40,589 nt of DNA, taken from contig NZ_JALBUF010000016.1 of NCBI RefSeq assembly GCF_022606465.1, positions 1 to 40,589 on the forward strand, in the 5' to 3' direction. This document shows, piece after piece, positions 1 through 8,742 of the stretch. Within the stretch, counting starts at the first letter, position 1. Every line of letters starts with the position of its first letter. The notes below the pieces were generated by a model, which ran no database searches, had not been told where the DNA came from, and worked only from the letters and a program-made list of their open reading frames with translations. The DNA comes from Sulfoacidibacillus ferrooxidans (GTDB lineage Bacteria > Bacillota > Bacilli > Alicyclobacillales > SLC66). The position numbers and the translations under genes were made by a program.

Positions 1-225
1 ATCGAAGAACTCCGTCACGTGACAGGGTGGGAGATTGTCGTATCGGATAAGGTGCAACAACAAGCGTTGATACGTTTAGCTGAACAGATCACTCCTGGTG
101 TGATCAAGACACCCAGTGTGTACCTTGTCAAAAAAGCAGTAGGGGTACGGACAGAGCAACATCTATCCTCAGAAGTCATCGAGGCATTTGCTCGTCAAAC
201 AAAGTGGCACTTGCAAGCCGAGTGA
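1..225 (+). CDS. C-terminal part of an unknown protein, cut by the window edge
   Basis: The reading frame is open from base 1 (IEELRHVTGW...) to a TGA at 223-225, so the gene starts outside the window and only its last 74 codons are seen. I do not recognise the family. The tail contains VYLVKKAVGV and ends TKWHLQAE. The last ~50 residues occur again, nearly identical, at 32404-32561, so this segment is duplicated within the window. It is followed after 14 bases by a 54-aa gene and then a DnaQ-like exonuclease start, which looks like a small operon. An element- or plasmid-borne function is inferred only from this context. Confidence 0.6.
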   Translation: MEELRHVTGWEIVVSDKVQQQALIRLAEQITPGVIKTPSVYLVKKAVGVRTEQHLSSEVIEAFARQTKWHLQAE

Positions 226-239
226 AAGGAGAACAACAC

Positions 240-404
240 ATGCATGTACGCAGCCTAGAGATGAAACGAAAAAATGGGACCACCTACCGGTTAGAAACGG
301 ATCTAACGGATGAAGCGATTCGCAAGCAGTATCCAAAAGATAGTCTCGTTAGTGAACACGCCCTACGAGGGAAATCTTTCACAAGCGAAGAGGATGATGT
401 GTGA
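240..404 (+). CDS. 54-aa hypothetical protein
   Basis: Start chosen at ATG 240 because an AAAGGAG ribosome binding site lies 8-9 bases upstream; the frame can be extended to 204 but there without a good site. The product is small, hydrophilic and charged (MHVRSLEMKRKNG..., ending SEEDDV), with no membrane segment and no motif I recognise. Its TGA overlaps the ATG of the next gene (TGATG), so it is translationally coupled to the DnaQ-like frame. The duplicate of this region at 32.4-32.6 kb lacks this gene altogether: there the flanking genes are joined directly, so it is either a deletion in that copy or an insertion here. Confidence 0.55.
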   Translation: MHVRSLEMKRKNGTTYRLETDLTDEAIRKQYPKDSLVSEHALRGKSFTSEEDDV

Positions 405-514
405 TGTCCCAAGCGCGATTTCTGGTCATCGACACAGAAACAACAGGTACAAACCCATTAGAAGATACGATCGTCGAAGTGTCTGCCATGTGGGTAGTCG
501 GTCTTAAGCCCTAA
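404..514 (+). pseudogene. DnaQ-type 3'-5' exonuclease, 5' fragment cut by an IS3-type element
   Basis: The first ~33 codons read MSQARFLVIDTETTG..., the Exo I motif (D-x-E) of DnaQ/PolC-like 3'-5' exonucleases (RNase H fold, DEDD type). The real protein would be ~180 or more residues. Compared with the second copy at 32575, the reading frame is identical up to GTCGGTC at about base 504 and then diverges into mobile-element DNA, giving a stop at 512-514. The catalytic domain is therefore destroyed. In intact form such a protein would trim DNA 3' ends, as a plasmid-borne proofreading-like exonuclease. The family call rests on one motif and is firm for the fold, not for the role. Confidence 0.7.
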
Positions 515-1510
515 ATTGTATTTGAGACTTATCCCTTATCTATTAATCTTATATTATTAGTGAAGGTGATTGGTGTATGCAGAGAAAACAATACACCTTG
601 GAGTTCAAACAACAGGTGCTTCAGGAAGTGCACGAGGTGGGCAATGCTGCCCAAGTTACACGTCGGCACGGTCTTACCCCGAAGATGGTCTATAACCGGA
701 TGAAAAGATCCAACCACCATGACTGGCAAACCACATCTCCTAAGGCAAAGAAAGTTGCCAGTTATCTTGTTTCTTCTGCTGAGTTTAAGGATCTTGAGAC
801 GACACCATGATCTCGTCGTGAACAAGAAGAAGGTGTATCGACTTTGTGCAGAGCTGGATATTGTAGAGCCGCAGCACAGAAAAGAATTCAGCATCCGAGA
901 CGATTGGCAAACAATCATGAGCTTTCGGAATCAAACCAACTCTGGGAAATGGACATCAAGTATGTGTCCATCCATGGTGAACATCGATTCTTCTTCCTGA
1001 TGCGTAATTGATGTGTACGACCGAGCGATCGTTGACTATCACATCGGACTTTCCTGTGAAGGGCATCATACGGAACAGAGATTGCAACGTGTTTTGTGGA
1101 AGAGGCAAATGTTTGAGAACGATAGCCGACCTGTCATTCGAACGGATAACGAACCGCAATAGGGGCTGTGAGGGAGTAGGTGTGACGCATGAGCGCATTC
1201 CGCCAAACAAGAATGCATATACATTGAAATGTTCCATTCACAGGTAGAAAGCGACCGACTGTCTACTACAGAGTTTGAGAACTACCAAGCAGCGTACGTA
1301 GTCGTGACAAAATAAATGCCTTTTTACAACCAAAGCGAAGTTCATGGCAGTTTATATGATTTGACATCGGAACAGTTCATTCGTGCAATTGTAATTCGTG
1401 AGGTGAACCCATTTGTTGTCAAGATCTGATCAAGCAATCTTACGATTGAATGCGAATAGGGGAGCAAGGCTCTGAAATTGAGGGGGTAACTCGTTCAGCA
1501 ATTTTCTACA
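505..1510 (+). mobile_element. degenerate IS3-family element
   Basis: A helix-turn-helix OrfA-like protein starts at ATG 577 (MQRKQYTLEFKQQVLQEV, then VTRRHGLTPKMVYNRMK) and breaks down around 810. OrfB/integrase pieces follow in shifting frames: a KKVYRLCAEL stretch near 825-860, then WEMDIKYVSI (D of the DDE triad) near 945-975. After ~1020 only scraps remain. The left junction is sharply marked at ~505 by the break in the exonuclease gene. No clean terminal repeats were found, and the element cannot encode a working transposase. Confidence 0.75.
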
Positions 1511-1514
1511 ATCA

Positions 1515-1557
1515 CTTATGGGTAATGCTAAGGACTTTAGCCATGGGGAGGAGGTCA
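1515..1557 (+). repeat. orphan IS200/IS605-type right end
   Basis: The stretch ATGGGTAATGCTAAGG...CCATGGGGAGGAGGTC matches, with a few changes, 6961-7003 and the end of the 24.8-kb TnpA/TnpB element (CATGGGGAGTGGTCAC). It contains a small hairpin (CTAAGGACTTTAG) followed by ATGGGGAG, the usual look of an IS605 right end or the 3' part of a TnpB guide RNA. No tnpA or tnpB is attached. This copy is the most divergent one. Confidence 0.5.
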
Positions 1558-1605
1558 AACACTATTGATTTGTCATCATACCCGTAGTAAATGAGGCAGT
1601 TGATT

Positions 1606-1636
1606 AAAAAAGGATCACCACATATATGGGTGATCC
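1606..1636 (-). terminator. rho-independent terminator of the terpene cyclase operon
   Basis: On the minus strand GGATCACC and GGTGATCC form an 8-bp stem (1612-1619 with 1629-1636) followed directly by six U residues (A-run 1606-1611). It lies about 10 bases past the stop of the 93-aa gene, exactly where the cyclase transcript should end. Confidence 0.85.
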
Positions 1637-1644
1637 CAATCGTT

Positions 1645-1926
1645 TTATGCACCGTGAACCATACTCCACATGCGAGATTGATGCCATGGATGACGAGGAT
1701 CAATGCGCTGCGCATATAACCAATTTACTGCGTTAGCACGTTGGGTTGGACTGATGGACACATTCATAACGCTGCTCATGTGGTCGACAAAGGCCGCACA
1801 CCCATCTGGGGTAGATAGCAATTCGCGTGAACAATTGTTCCTCAAGCAATGATGTGCTCGCCGCCAGTAAAGAGGATTCGCGATACGTGCGCGAAAGGCA
1901 TCTACGAGTCTAGGATCGAGAGCCAT
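1645..1926 (-). CDS. 93-aa hypothetical protein coupled to the terpene cyclase
   Basis: Starts at ATG 1926 with a GGGGGTG ribosome binding site; the start lies inside the last codons of the cyclase gene (25-bp overlap), so the two are almost certainly translated from one mRNA, and a terminator follows directly. The protein (MALDPRLVDAFRARIANPLY...) is soluble, rich in Arg, His and Trp, with two Cys (HCLRNNC) and no transmembrane segment. I do not recognise a family. By position it may assist terpenoid synthesis or act on its product, but that is only context. The overlap and the RBS argue that it is a real gene. Confidence 0.7.
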   Translation of the reverse strand: MALDPRLVDAFRARIANPLYWRRAHHCLRNNCSRELLSTPDGCAAFVDHMSSVMNVSISPTQRANAVNWLYAQRIDPRHPWHQSRMWSMVHGA

Positions 1927-3827
1927 TTATTTTCACCCCCTTTCCATAGATGACTGTAGGTATTTCGATACCGTGTTAGTGCAACAAGGGGCCATACTTT
2001 AGGATATAAGTGATAACGAATGTGTAAAGCACCAGGGAATGCTGATCCTGTGGGAACGAGTTCACGCCACTGGGATTTTTCAAATGACTCGATCAACCAA
2101 GATGCGCTGCGATGGCTTGCATGAGATAGGCGCTTCTTCTCCAGATCATTGGTCTCCACCGAATACAAATAAAGAAGAGTTTCAAGAGCCCAAGCCGTTT
2201 GCGATGGAAGTCCCTGTTGTAAAGGAGTATAACAACCCAAAGTATCACTTTTACACGACTCTCCGAAACTACCGTCTCTTTGTTGAATGAGTAGTAACCA
2301 GTTACGTGCTCGCTGTAGTGGTTTATTTGTATCGATCATCTTGCTTACGCACAGTGCCCGTACAACGCACCACGTGCCGTAGAGATACGTATTGCCCCAG
2401 CGTCCGTACCAAGAACCATCCTTTTCCTGTGCATGCAAGAGCCAACGCACGGCGCGATGAATGGCGGGGTCGGTTGCTACCATCTGCTGGTGATTAAGGA
2501 AAAACTCTATCACTCTAGCCGTAATGTCCGGAGTGGACGGGTCTGCAATAGCATGCCTCATGTCGTTACTTGGGATGTTTTCCATCCAACGCTTCCCACA
2601 GTTTTGGTCAAAGGCGGACCAACCACCGTCGGAGTTTTGTCGGGAGATTAACCACTGAACACCAAGTTGCCACTGAGAGTAATTACAATCGGATGCATCA
2701 GCGAGTGCCTCAAGACATGCGACGGTGTCATCCGTATCGGGATGTCGGGTGTTGTTACTGGAGAATCCCCAGCCACCAGGCATCGTGAACGCCTGGTGAT
2801 ACGCATCCCACTGCGAAATGTGCTGATGGTTTACTAGATAACGCATTGCAGAACGAACGTTTGAATGACTTAGAGGCAACCCTGCATCGCGTACAGCACG
2901 TAGGGTGAGTGCTGTATTCCAGATATGAGCGTCACAAGTTTGTTGATGGTTTTTTGCTTCACCAAACGGACAGCCCCATGATCGACGGATTACATTCACA
3001 GTTTGTCGAATGTCTGGATGTGTCAACTCATATCCCATGGCTAATTGCGCAAATAGAAATAAAAATGTAGAAGAGTGATACCCTGCGAGTGTGCCATCAA
3101 GTTCACGCTGACTGTTGAGGTAATGCATACATCTCCGTAGCAATGTCGTTGGAACTGACATACCCCGTTTATGTTTTGATCTCCTTTGCAACTTTATTAC
3201 AGAACCATAGGCCATCAAATGCCCCAATTTTCGGGTTGATACAACAGGTGACACATACTGATGGGCAGATACGATGATCATTGAGGCGATATGCAAACGT
3301 GTAAAGGTGACAATGTCTTGCATCTTTACTGGGGATAGGTCACTCCATAACCAAGCGTATAATGTCGGTGAAGGCAAATGTATCCAGGAAATCTCTCCAC
3401 CAATTGCGAGAAGCATTTTTGTAAGATTGCGGCAAGCCTTCAGCCCTCCTGATCGCAAAATGAACTGTTCTGTTGCCAGACGTTCGTCAGGATACTCATC
3501 CCAAGCATCGTATAGGGTCATAGCATAATAACATTCAACTGTAGTTGAAAGATCGCCGGGTGAATCTGGATACGGACTCCAAGAACCGTCTGTATTTTGT
3601 GTTTCTCGCATGCGATCAATTAACCCCTGTATCCAGATCGGATCACGATAATTGAGCAAATATAAGAAAGAAGCTGTCTGTGCATCTGGCATGATCCCCA
3701 TTTCAAATCCATGTTGCCATGATCCATCAGTTGCTTGTTCGTTCAAGAGGGAAGTGACCGCTTTCTGGATAATGCGTTGAACGACTACACCGCGGTCAAC
3801 CGCAGACTGATGGATATGGTATCCCAT
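1902..3827 (-). CDS. sqhC: squalene-hopene / sporulenol cyclase family terpene cyclase
   Basis: A class II triterpene cyclase that protonates a polyprenyl substrate and cyclises it to a hopanoid or sporulenol-type product at the membrane surface. ATG 3827 (MGYHIHQ) is preferred over the longer frame to 3917 because GGGGAGGGG lies just upstream; it gives 641 aa, close to the family's usual ~630. The acid motif DTDDT is at about residues 364-368, where DxDD is required. Several QW repeats are present: QATDGSW, QNTDGSW, QNSDGGW, QEKDGSW and QQRDGSF. The frame is uninterrupted. Hopanoids stabilise membranes in acidophiles and sporulenol occurs in Bacillus spores; sequence alone does not let me choose between the two. 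It forms an operon with the overlapping 93-aa gene. Confidence 0.9.
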   Translation of the reverse strand: MGYHIHQSAVDRGVVVQRIIQKAVTSLLNEQATDGSWQHGFEMGIMPDAQTASFLYLLNYRDPIWIQGLIDRMRETQNTDGSWSPYPDSPGDLSTTVECYYAMTLYDAWDEYPDERLATEQFILRSGGLKACRNLTKMLLAIGGEISWIHLPSPTLYAWLWSDLSPVKMQDIVTFTRLHIASMIIVSAHQYVSPVVSTRKLGHLMAYGSVIKLQRRSKHKRGMSVPTTLLRRCMHYLNSQRELDGTLAGYHSSTFLFLFAQLAMGYELTHPDIRQTVNVIRRSWGCPFGEAKNHQQTCDAHIWNTALTLRAVRDAGLPLSHSNVRSAMRYLVNHQHISQWDAYHQAFTMPGGWGFSSNNTRHPDTDDTVACLEALADASDCNYSQWQLGVQWLISRQNSDGGWSAFDQNCGKRWMENIPSNDMRHAIADPSTPDITARVIEFFLNHQQMVATDPAIHRAVRWLLHAQEKDGSWYGRWGNTYLYGTWCVVRALCVSKMIDTNKPLQRARNWLLLIQQRDGSFGESCKSDTLGCYTPLQQGLPSQTAWALETLLYLYSVETNDLEKKRLSHASHRSASWLIESFEKSQWRELVPTGSAFPGALHIRYHLYPKVWPLVALTRYRNTYSHLWKGGENKWLSILDS

Positions 3828-4546
3828 ACGGCCCCTCCCCTTTCGACTCATTATATTTTTAGAATGGTAAGAATGATCGGAATCCATGACTAAGCACTTG
3901 AAAGACTCGATACTCATCTTCTATTTTACTGAAACCATATCTAAGTCCCTCTACTGTTACTCAACCAAACTATGCTAAGAGTCTGCAGGTGTTTAGACGT
4001 TTTCATCTTATTACGCACCCTTAGGGCAATTGTATGAAGAGAATGGTATGCATGATGATGTCTATCCTTTTGCAAAAACAAGTAAAGTAAGATTTACGCA
4101 TATCATGATGAAGGAACAGTGATAACATTACAAAAAATGAAATTGACACTTTGATTCTAATGTTTATTTCATACTAGAAATGGGCTCTTAGTGGATGAAC
4201 CTATAAATGATACTAATAAAAACGTTGGGTAACTATTTAATGACTCCCTTATAAATAAAAATAGAAGAAAAATCTTCAAAGACACTTGTAGACTAGATCT
4301 AAAGAATCTCAATCAGTTATACGATCTATAAATGATACGTATATAAATGAAGAAGTCACTTCTATATATCGGGTATGTGAATGATTCATCCGTATTCAAA
4401 CAGAAAACTGTGTGATATCGTATGGGTTCCTTAAATAAAACATTCTATTTTATACGTAATTGAGACTCCTTATATCGAATACTTACAACATATACAAAAC
4501 ACTCAATTTGATCCATGGGTGTCTTGTATATGTTCATTACAGATCA
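3828..4546. other. AT-rich intergenic stretch, no gene seen
   Basis: About 0.7 kb without a supported reading frame between two minus-strand units. It must hold the cyclase promoter (leftward) and the end of the YjcZ transcript. The only pattern noted is a 13-base direct repeat CTATAAATGATAC at 4202-4214 and 4325-4337. Confidence 0.5.
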
Positions 4547-4654
4547 TTAATACCCGCCCATACCTGCTTCACTAGCAGGTGCAATTAAGACAAACAGAAC
4601 AAAGATAATGAGAAATACAACAGCCCATCTTGTATACCCACCAAACGCGCCCAT
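4547..4654 (-). CDS. YjcZ-family small membrane protein (35 aa)
   Basis: Reads MGAFGGYTRWAVVFLIIF... and ends AGMGGY. The N-terminal GGYTRWAVVF motif followed by one hydrophobic helix and a Gly-rich tail is typical of YjcZ-family proteins, which are small and often spore-associated in Bacillota. An AGGTGGG site precedes the ATG. It is one of two tandem minus-strand copies here; two further intact copies lie at 26.6-26.9 kb on the plus strand. The family is recognised; the molecular role is not established. Confidence 0.85.
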   Translation of the reverse strand: MGAFGGYTRWAVVFLIIFVLFVLIAPASEAGMGGY

Positions 4655-4684
4655 TTTATACCCACCTCTCATAGAATAGAATGT

Positions 4685-4804
4685 TTAGTGCCCGCCCATT
4701 CCAATACCTGCAGCCCCACCAAAAGCTGGAATCAGTAAGAAAAACAATACAAAAATAATGAGGAACACCACAGCCCATTGCGTGTATCCTCCAAAAGTAC
4801 CCAT
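4685..4804 (-). CDS. YjcZ-family small membrane protein (39 aa)
   Basis: Reads MGTFGGYTQWAVVFLIIF... and ends GIGMGGH. Same plan as its downstream neighbour at 4547-4654: short N-terminal FGGYT-W motif, a single transmembrane helix and a Gly-rich tail. A GGGTGATTTGATC stretch precedes the ATG on the minus strand, with a fair ribosome binding site. The 30-base gap suggests the two genes are co-transcribed. In this copy Q replaces the R of the TRWAVV motif found in the others. Confidence 0.85.
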   Translation of the reverse strand: MGTFGGYTQWAVVFLIIFVLFFLLIPAFGGAAGIGMGGH

Positions 4805-5433
4805 GATCAAATCACCCTTTTCTGTTAATGCATAACCCTATAGTACTCTAAGCAGTCTTTGACCGTATGTGCTTACAACCATTTATTAGGATTAATTAGC
4901 GAATTTTCATCTAGATTTAGGCTTTTTAGAAGACTCTTCAAAACACATAGTTACATAAATAAAAATAAAAAAATGAAATTAATTCCGTATAATTGGTGTT
5001 GTACATACGATAATTCAGTATTCGATCTTTGTTACTTAAAATAGGCCATAATAGGCATATGCTGTTTCAAAGTTGCTACAATGAAATACATTAGAAATAT
5101 CCCCTGATGTCATTCCTTAATGGCCCACCACTAACCACGGAAACTACCCCTTTGGTTAGTGGTGGGCCATGCTGAGTTTTATAGAACATCAGATCCATAA
5201 GCAGAAGCATCAAAAACAAACGATCGTGTTACAAGCACCTACGAAAGCAGTTGCAGCAACAAGGCACAGCTTCAACTCGTGGGTAACTCAAACAAATCGG
5301 ACAACGAGAAACCCGTTGGATGTCGGATGTAACCCATCATGTATCAAAGACTCTCGTAGAGTGATATGGAATTGGGATGTAAATGTCAACACAAACTTGT
5401 ACACTTTCGCTTGTTTAAGTATGTACAAAATCA
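4805..5433. other. non-coding stretch with one strong hairpin
   Basis: I see no convincing gene here. Short open frames at 4859-5044 and 5169-5447 lack ribosome binding sites and family resemblance. The first part should contain the promoter for the leftward YjcZ pair. The main structural feature is the long hairpin at 5120-5170, listed separately. Confidence 0.45.
5120..5170. repeat. perfect 18-bp inverted repeat
   Basis: ATGGCCCACCACTAACCA (5120-5137) is matched exactly by its reverse complement at 5153-5170, with a 15-base loop. There is no T-run on either side, so it is not an ordinary terminator. It could be a mobile-element end or a protein binding site. Confidence 0.8.
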
Positions 5434-5770
5434 ATCATCATCTTTAGCGAGATGATTCTTCAACCGGTAGGATTCGCTTACAATGGTAACGACAGTCGCA
5501 TGATGTAGGATACGATCAGGAATAACGTTGGACAGTTTCGGTTTACGAAACACTTCATCTGGTGCTCTGAAGTTCACATTTGTTGTCAAAATTGTACTTC
5601 GTTTTTCATAGTGAATATCCATCAGTTGAAAAAAATAACTTTGCATTTTTTGGTTCAATCGGTAGATAACCGATCTCATCAATAATGAGTAGTTTCTACT
5701 TAGTATCATACTTTAATCTAGCTTCTGAACGATTTTCTAGCATCACTCGTTTTAAGTTCTGAATCAGATC
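5434..5770 (-). pseudogene. IstB-type ATPase (IS21 helper), C-terminal remnant
   Basis: On the minus strand the product reads YEKRSTILTTNVNFRAPDEV, then HHATVVTIVSESYRLK and ends HLAKDDD, which is the C-terminal part of the IS21-family helper ATPase IstB (sensor I region and tail). Farther upstream, the region of the Walker B part (a degenerate DEIGYLP-like stretch) is readable only by changing frame near 5640-5700. The N-terminal half and the IstA transposase are missing. It is abruptly joined at ~5770 to an IS4-type remnant on the other strand. Confidence 0.8.
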
Positions 5771-5785
5771 ATGACATGTAATAAA

Positions 5786-6958
5786 GTAAGTGCTAATACG
5801 TTTCTTGACTGCAGCGATTCCCATAGAGGGGCGACTCTAGATAACATGCAGGATCAGTCTATGATTCTGGCCGTACAAGATACGACCATGTTTACTTTCA
5901 CCTTGCACCGAAAGGCCGAAGGACTGGGACCTATCGGACAGACAGGTTTGTCTGGTTTTTTCCTACACCGTTGCCTTCCGTATCTATCAAGGGGGTCCCG
6001 CAAGGAATCTTGGCCCACCGTTTGTGGACTTGCTCTACTGAGGATAAGGGAAAACGGGAACTCCGTAGACAACGTCCTTTGGAAGACAAAGAGAGCGTAC
6101 GTTGGATCGACGTTACGAAAGAAGCACGAACTGTCATTCCTGATTCTACCAAAGTAATCATGGTCGGAGACAGGGAAAGTGGTATCTTTGATCTGTTCCT
6201 TCTCGCAGTCAACAACCATGATTTTTTGGTTCGGGCCGCCTGGGATCGCCGACTTCATGATTCGGATGACCATCTCTAGCATGCTGTTGAGAACGCCCCC
6301 GTCCTTGGTCAAACAACCATCAAAGTACCACGTAGAGACGAACGCCCTGAACGGGAGGCCATCCTTACCTTACAGGCTGCAACGGTAACCTTAAGGACGC
6401 CACCTCATCGAAAGAAGGAGAATCTGGCACCCCCCACAGTGAACGCCCTACTCGTGCGAGAACAACCGCCTCAGGATGGCGAACCACCAATCGAGTGGAT
6501 GGTTTTGACCACGTTACCTATCACCACTTTTGAAGAAGCTCTACCATGTTTAACTTGGGTTGGTGGATTGAGCGATTCCATTACATCCTAAAAAGTGGTT
6601 GTCAAATAGAAAAGCTTCAGTTGGAGACGAAAGATCGGCTCATGCGTGCACTCGCAGTATACAGCATTGCGGCCTCGCGTTTGCTACGGCTTACTTATCA
6701 GGCTAGGTAAACGCCAGAGTTACCCTGCACGGAAGCGCTCAGAGAAAGCGAATGGCAGGCCCTCTATACAGCGACGAACAAGACAACCGTTCTTCCCGAG
6801 CAACCTCCGAATATGCAAACCGCTGTACTGTGGATTGCCAAACTCGGTGGTTTTCTCGGACGCAAACGCGATGGCAATCCCGGCTTAAAGGTGCTCTGGC
6901 AAGGCTTCCGCCGACTCCATGATCTAACTACGATGTGGGAGATCCTAAACCCGCCTAA
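5786..6958 (+). pseudogene. IS4-family (Tn5/IS50-like) transposase remnant
   Basis: The frame contains ILAVQDTT (first catalytic Asp region) at ~5857-5880, then GLGPIGQTG and GFFLH, typical of Tn5-type transposases. Farther on, MVGDRESGIFDLF at ~6160-6195 gives the second Asp region, and the WWIERFHYILKSGC stretch near 6560-6600 is the Y-2-R-3-E-6-K signature region. A conserved C-terminal part follows (LWIAKLGGFLGRKRDG..PG). These blocks lie in different frames with many stops, so the gene is dead. The N-terminus is also missing. Confidence 0.8.
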
Positions 6959-6960
6959 TA

Positions 6961-7003
6961 TTTATGGGTAATGCTAAGGCCTAAAGGCATGGGGAGTGGT
7001 CAC
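6961..7003 (+). repeat. orphan IS200/IS605-type right end
   Basis: ATGGGTAATGCTAAGG, then CCTAAAGGCATGGGGAG and TGGTCAC. The final CATGGGGAGTGGTCAC is identical to the end of the 24.8-kb TnpB element and to half of the palindrome at 12896-12935. It follows directly on the IS4 remnant and has no transposase gene of its own. Confidence 0.65.
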
Positions 7004-7266
7004 CCAATTTAGATGTCAACGACCCAGATGTCATAGTGGGATCGCTTCCCTGGTCTTCAAATTTCCCACGATCTGTGAGAAGTCGGAATTAAACTGAAAA
7101 ACGATTGAATATCCACGATCGTTGTTCAAGAGTGGAGATTATTTTACATTAAATTTAATACTTCTTGTGCAAGAATTTTCCTGTCTCTAAGGAGTCGAGA
7201 TGAATGGCGTGTTTTTCCTCCTCATGATATACTATCAGTAGTGTTAGTGAATAAGGTATATATTGT

Positions 7267-8188
7267 ATGGAGCTTGACAGTAATTATCATTCAGTGTTCT
7301 TGAAGTATTACCATCTGATTTTGGTTATCAAGTACCGGCGTAAAGTGATTGATGATGCCATTACGGACTGGTTGCGTAAGATTTTTGAGTACATACAGCC
7401 AAATGACAGCATCACGCTTCAAGAATGGAATCACAATCGTGATCATGTCCATGTTTTGTTCAAGGCACATCCCAATTCCGAACTATCTAAGTTAATCAAC
7501 GCTTACAAAAGCGCGTCATCAAGACTAATAAAAAAAGAATTTTCAATCATAATAGCAAGTGGTATGTGAACCTTGCCTATGTGACAGAAGCAGTCGCGCC
7601 ACTCACAGAGATTCAAAACGCGGCGGGCATTGACCTTGGATTGCTTTCGCTGATTGCCACCTTGGATGGGGAATTCTTCGAAAATCCCAAGTGGTTACAG
7701 AAGAGCGAAAAGCGGCTGAAGCGCAAGCAACGACAGCTTTTCCGCAAAAAGAAAGGCAACAAGAACCACGAAAAGGCCAAACATGAACTCGGACATATTC
7801 ACGACCATGCGGCAAACCAGCGTAAAGACCATCTGTACAAAGTGAGCTGATCTTTGGTGGATTGTTATGACCTGATGTGCATAGAGGATGTGCAAGTGAA
7901 AGGGATGATGAAAAATCATCGACTTGCAAAATCTATGGAAAATACAGGATGGGGAAGGTTGACGGCCTACATCGAATACAAGGCAACATCCGCTGGGAAA
8001 ATGCCATTAAAGTTCCACCCCATCACACATCACAACTTTGCAGTAGCGGTTGCGGAACGATTGTAAAGAAAGACCTATCGGTGCGAATCCACAAGTGTCC
8101 AGCATGTGGATTAGACATGGATCGTGATGTAAACGCAGCGATTAACATGCTGCATCGAGGTTTAGAAATACTACAGAAAGTCAGCTAA
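7267..8188 (+). pseudogene. IS200/IS605 element: TnpA 5' part joined to a broken TnpB
   Basis: From ATG 7267 the product reads YHSVFLKYYHLILVIKYRRK, then NRDHVHVLFKAHP, the HUH (H-x-H) motif of the Y1 transposase TnpA. Near 7545 it runs without a break into the middle of TnpB (SKWYVNLAYV..., GIDLGLLSL with the first RuvC Asp), so the catalytic-Tyr end of TnpA and the N-terminal part of TnpB were deleted. TnpB is further broken by a TGA at 7848 and a frameshift near 7970. The zinc-finger/RuvC III end is still readable (CPACGLDMDRDVNAA). Neither protein can be functional. Confidence 0.85.
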
Positions 8189-8319
8189 CTTGTATGCGCC
8201 ACATAGGCATGGAACGTGCCGAATCCACGCTTGCGGAGATCATGTAAGACTTGCTACGGCAGACGGTGGTCGATGGAATAAGAAGCTTACACCTCTAAGC
8301 GAAGGAGGGAGCAGTTCAC
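8189..8319 (+). ncRNA. IS605 right end with probable TnpB guide-RNA scaffold
   Basis: The 131 bases after the tnpB stop recur, inverted and nearly unchanged, at 17076-17207 behind the second copy of this element. The end reads AAGCTTACACCTCTAAGCG and then GGAGGGAGCAGTTCAC. By analogy with known TnpB systems the conserved 3' region would be the guide-RNA scaffold and the next ~16-20 bases (from 8320) the guide. The downstream cupin ribosome binding site begins inside that putative guide. RNA production is inferred, not seen. Confidence 0.55.
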
Positions 8320-8349
8320 TCATAGTATGTACTTTGGAGGAATAATATC

Positions 8350-8712
8350 ATGATATCAAAAGTTAATCTTGCAGAAAAATTTTCATTGTTTGAAGATCTG
8401 TGGCATCCTCGAGTTGTCGGGGAACTTAATGATTCCTATGTAAAGCTTGCGAAGTTAAGCGGGGAATTCGTTTGGCATCAACATGCCGATGAAGACGAAA
8501 TGTTTTTCGTCATCAAAGGAACATTGCTTATTCGCTTGCGCGATCGTGATATTACTCTAGAAAAAGGTGAGTTTGTCGTCATTCCAAAAGGGGTGGAGCA
8601 TTTCCCGATCGCTAAAGAAGAAGTGTATGTCTTGTTACTGGAGCCTAAATCCACGCTTCATACCGGAGATGTTGTTACAGAACGCACTGTTACTACAATA
8701 GATTGGGTTTAA
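8350..8712 (+). CDS. single-domain cupin protein
   Basis: 120 aa, small beta-barrel cupin. Motif 1 is visible as HQHADEDE (H43, H45, E49/E50) with G57, and motif 2 as PKGVEHFP (H84), so all usual metal ligands are present. Proteins of this type bind a divalent metal and act as isomerases, dioxygenases or small-molecule sensors; the sequence does not tell which. A GGAGGAATAATATC site precedes the ATG. The gene sits 30 bases behind an IS605 right end, so its original promoter may have been displaced. A racemase-like gene follows 30 bases later, probably in one transcript. Confidence 0.85.
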   Translation: MISKVNLAEKFSLFEDLWHPRVVGELNDSYVKLAKLSGEFVWHQHADEDEMFFVIKGTLLIRLRDRDITLEKGEFVVIPKGVEHFPIAKEEVYVLLLEPKSTLHTGDVVTERTVTTIDWV

Positions 8713-8742
8713 CGCAAACCAATGAAAGGCGTTGGGATTGAA

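Noticed and set aside
4202-4337. CTATAAATGATAC direct repeat as an iteron or operator
   Set aside because: Only two copies in very AT-rich DNA, with no further copies or dyad structure.
5169-5447. Plus-strand 92-codon frame as a gene
   Set aside because: No ribosome binding site, starts within a hairpin arm, and overlaps the IstB remnant; composition is not protein-like.
5854-6312. 152-codon minus-strand frame as a gene
   Set aside because: It lies opposite the readable IS4-type transposase blocks and has no start signal or family resemblance.
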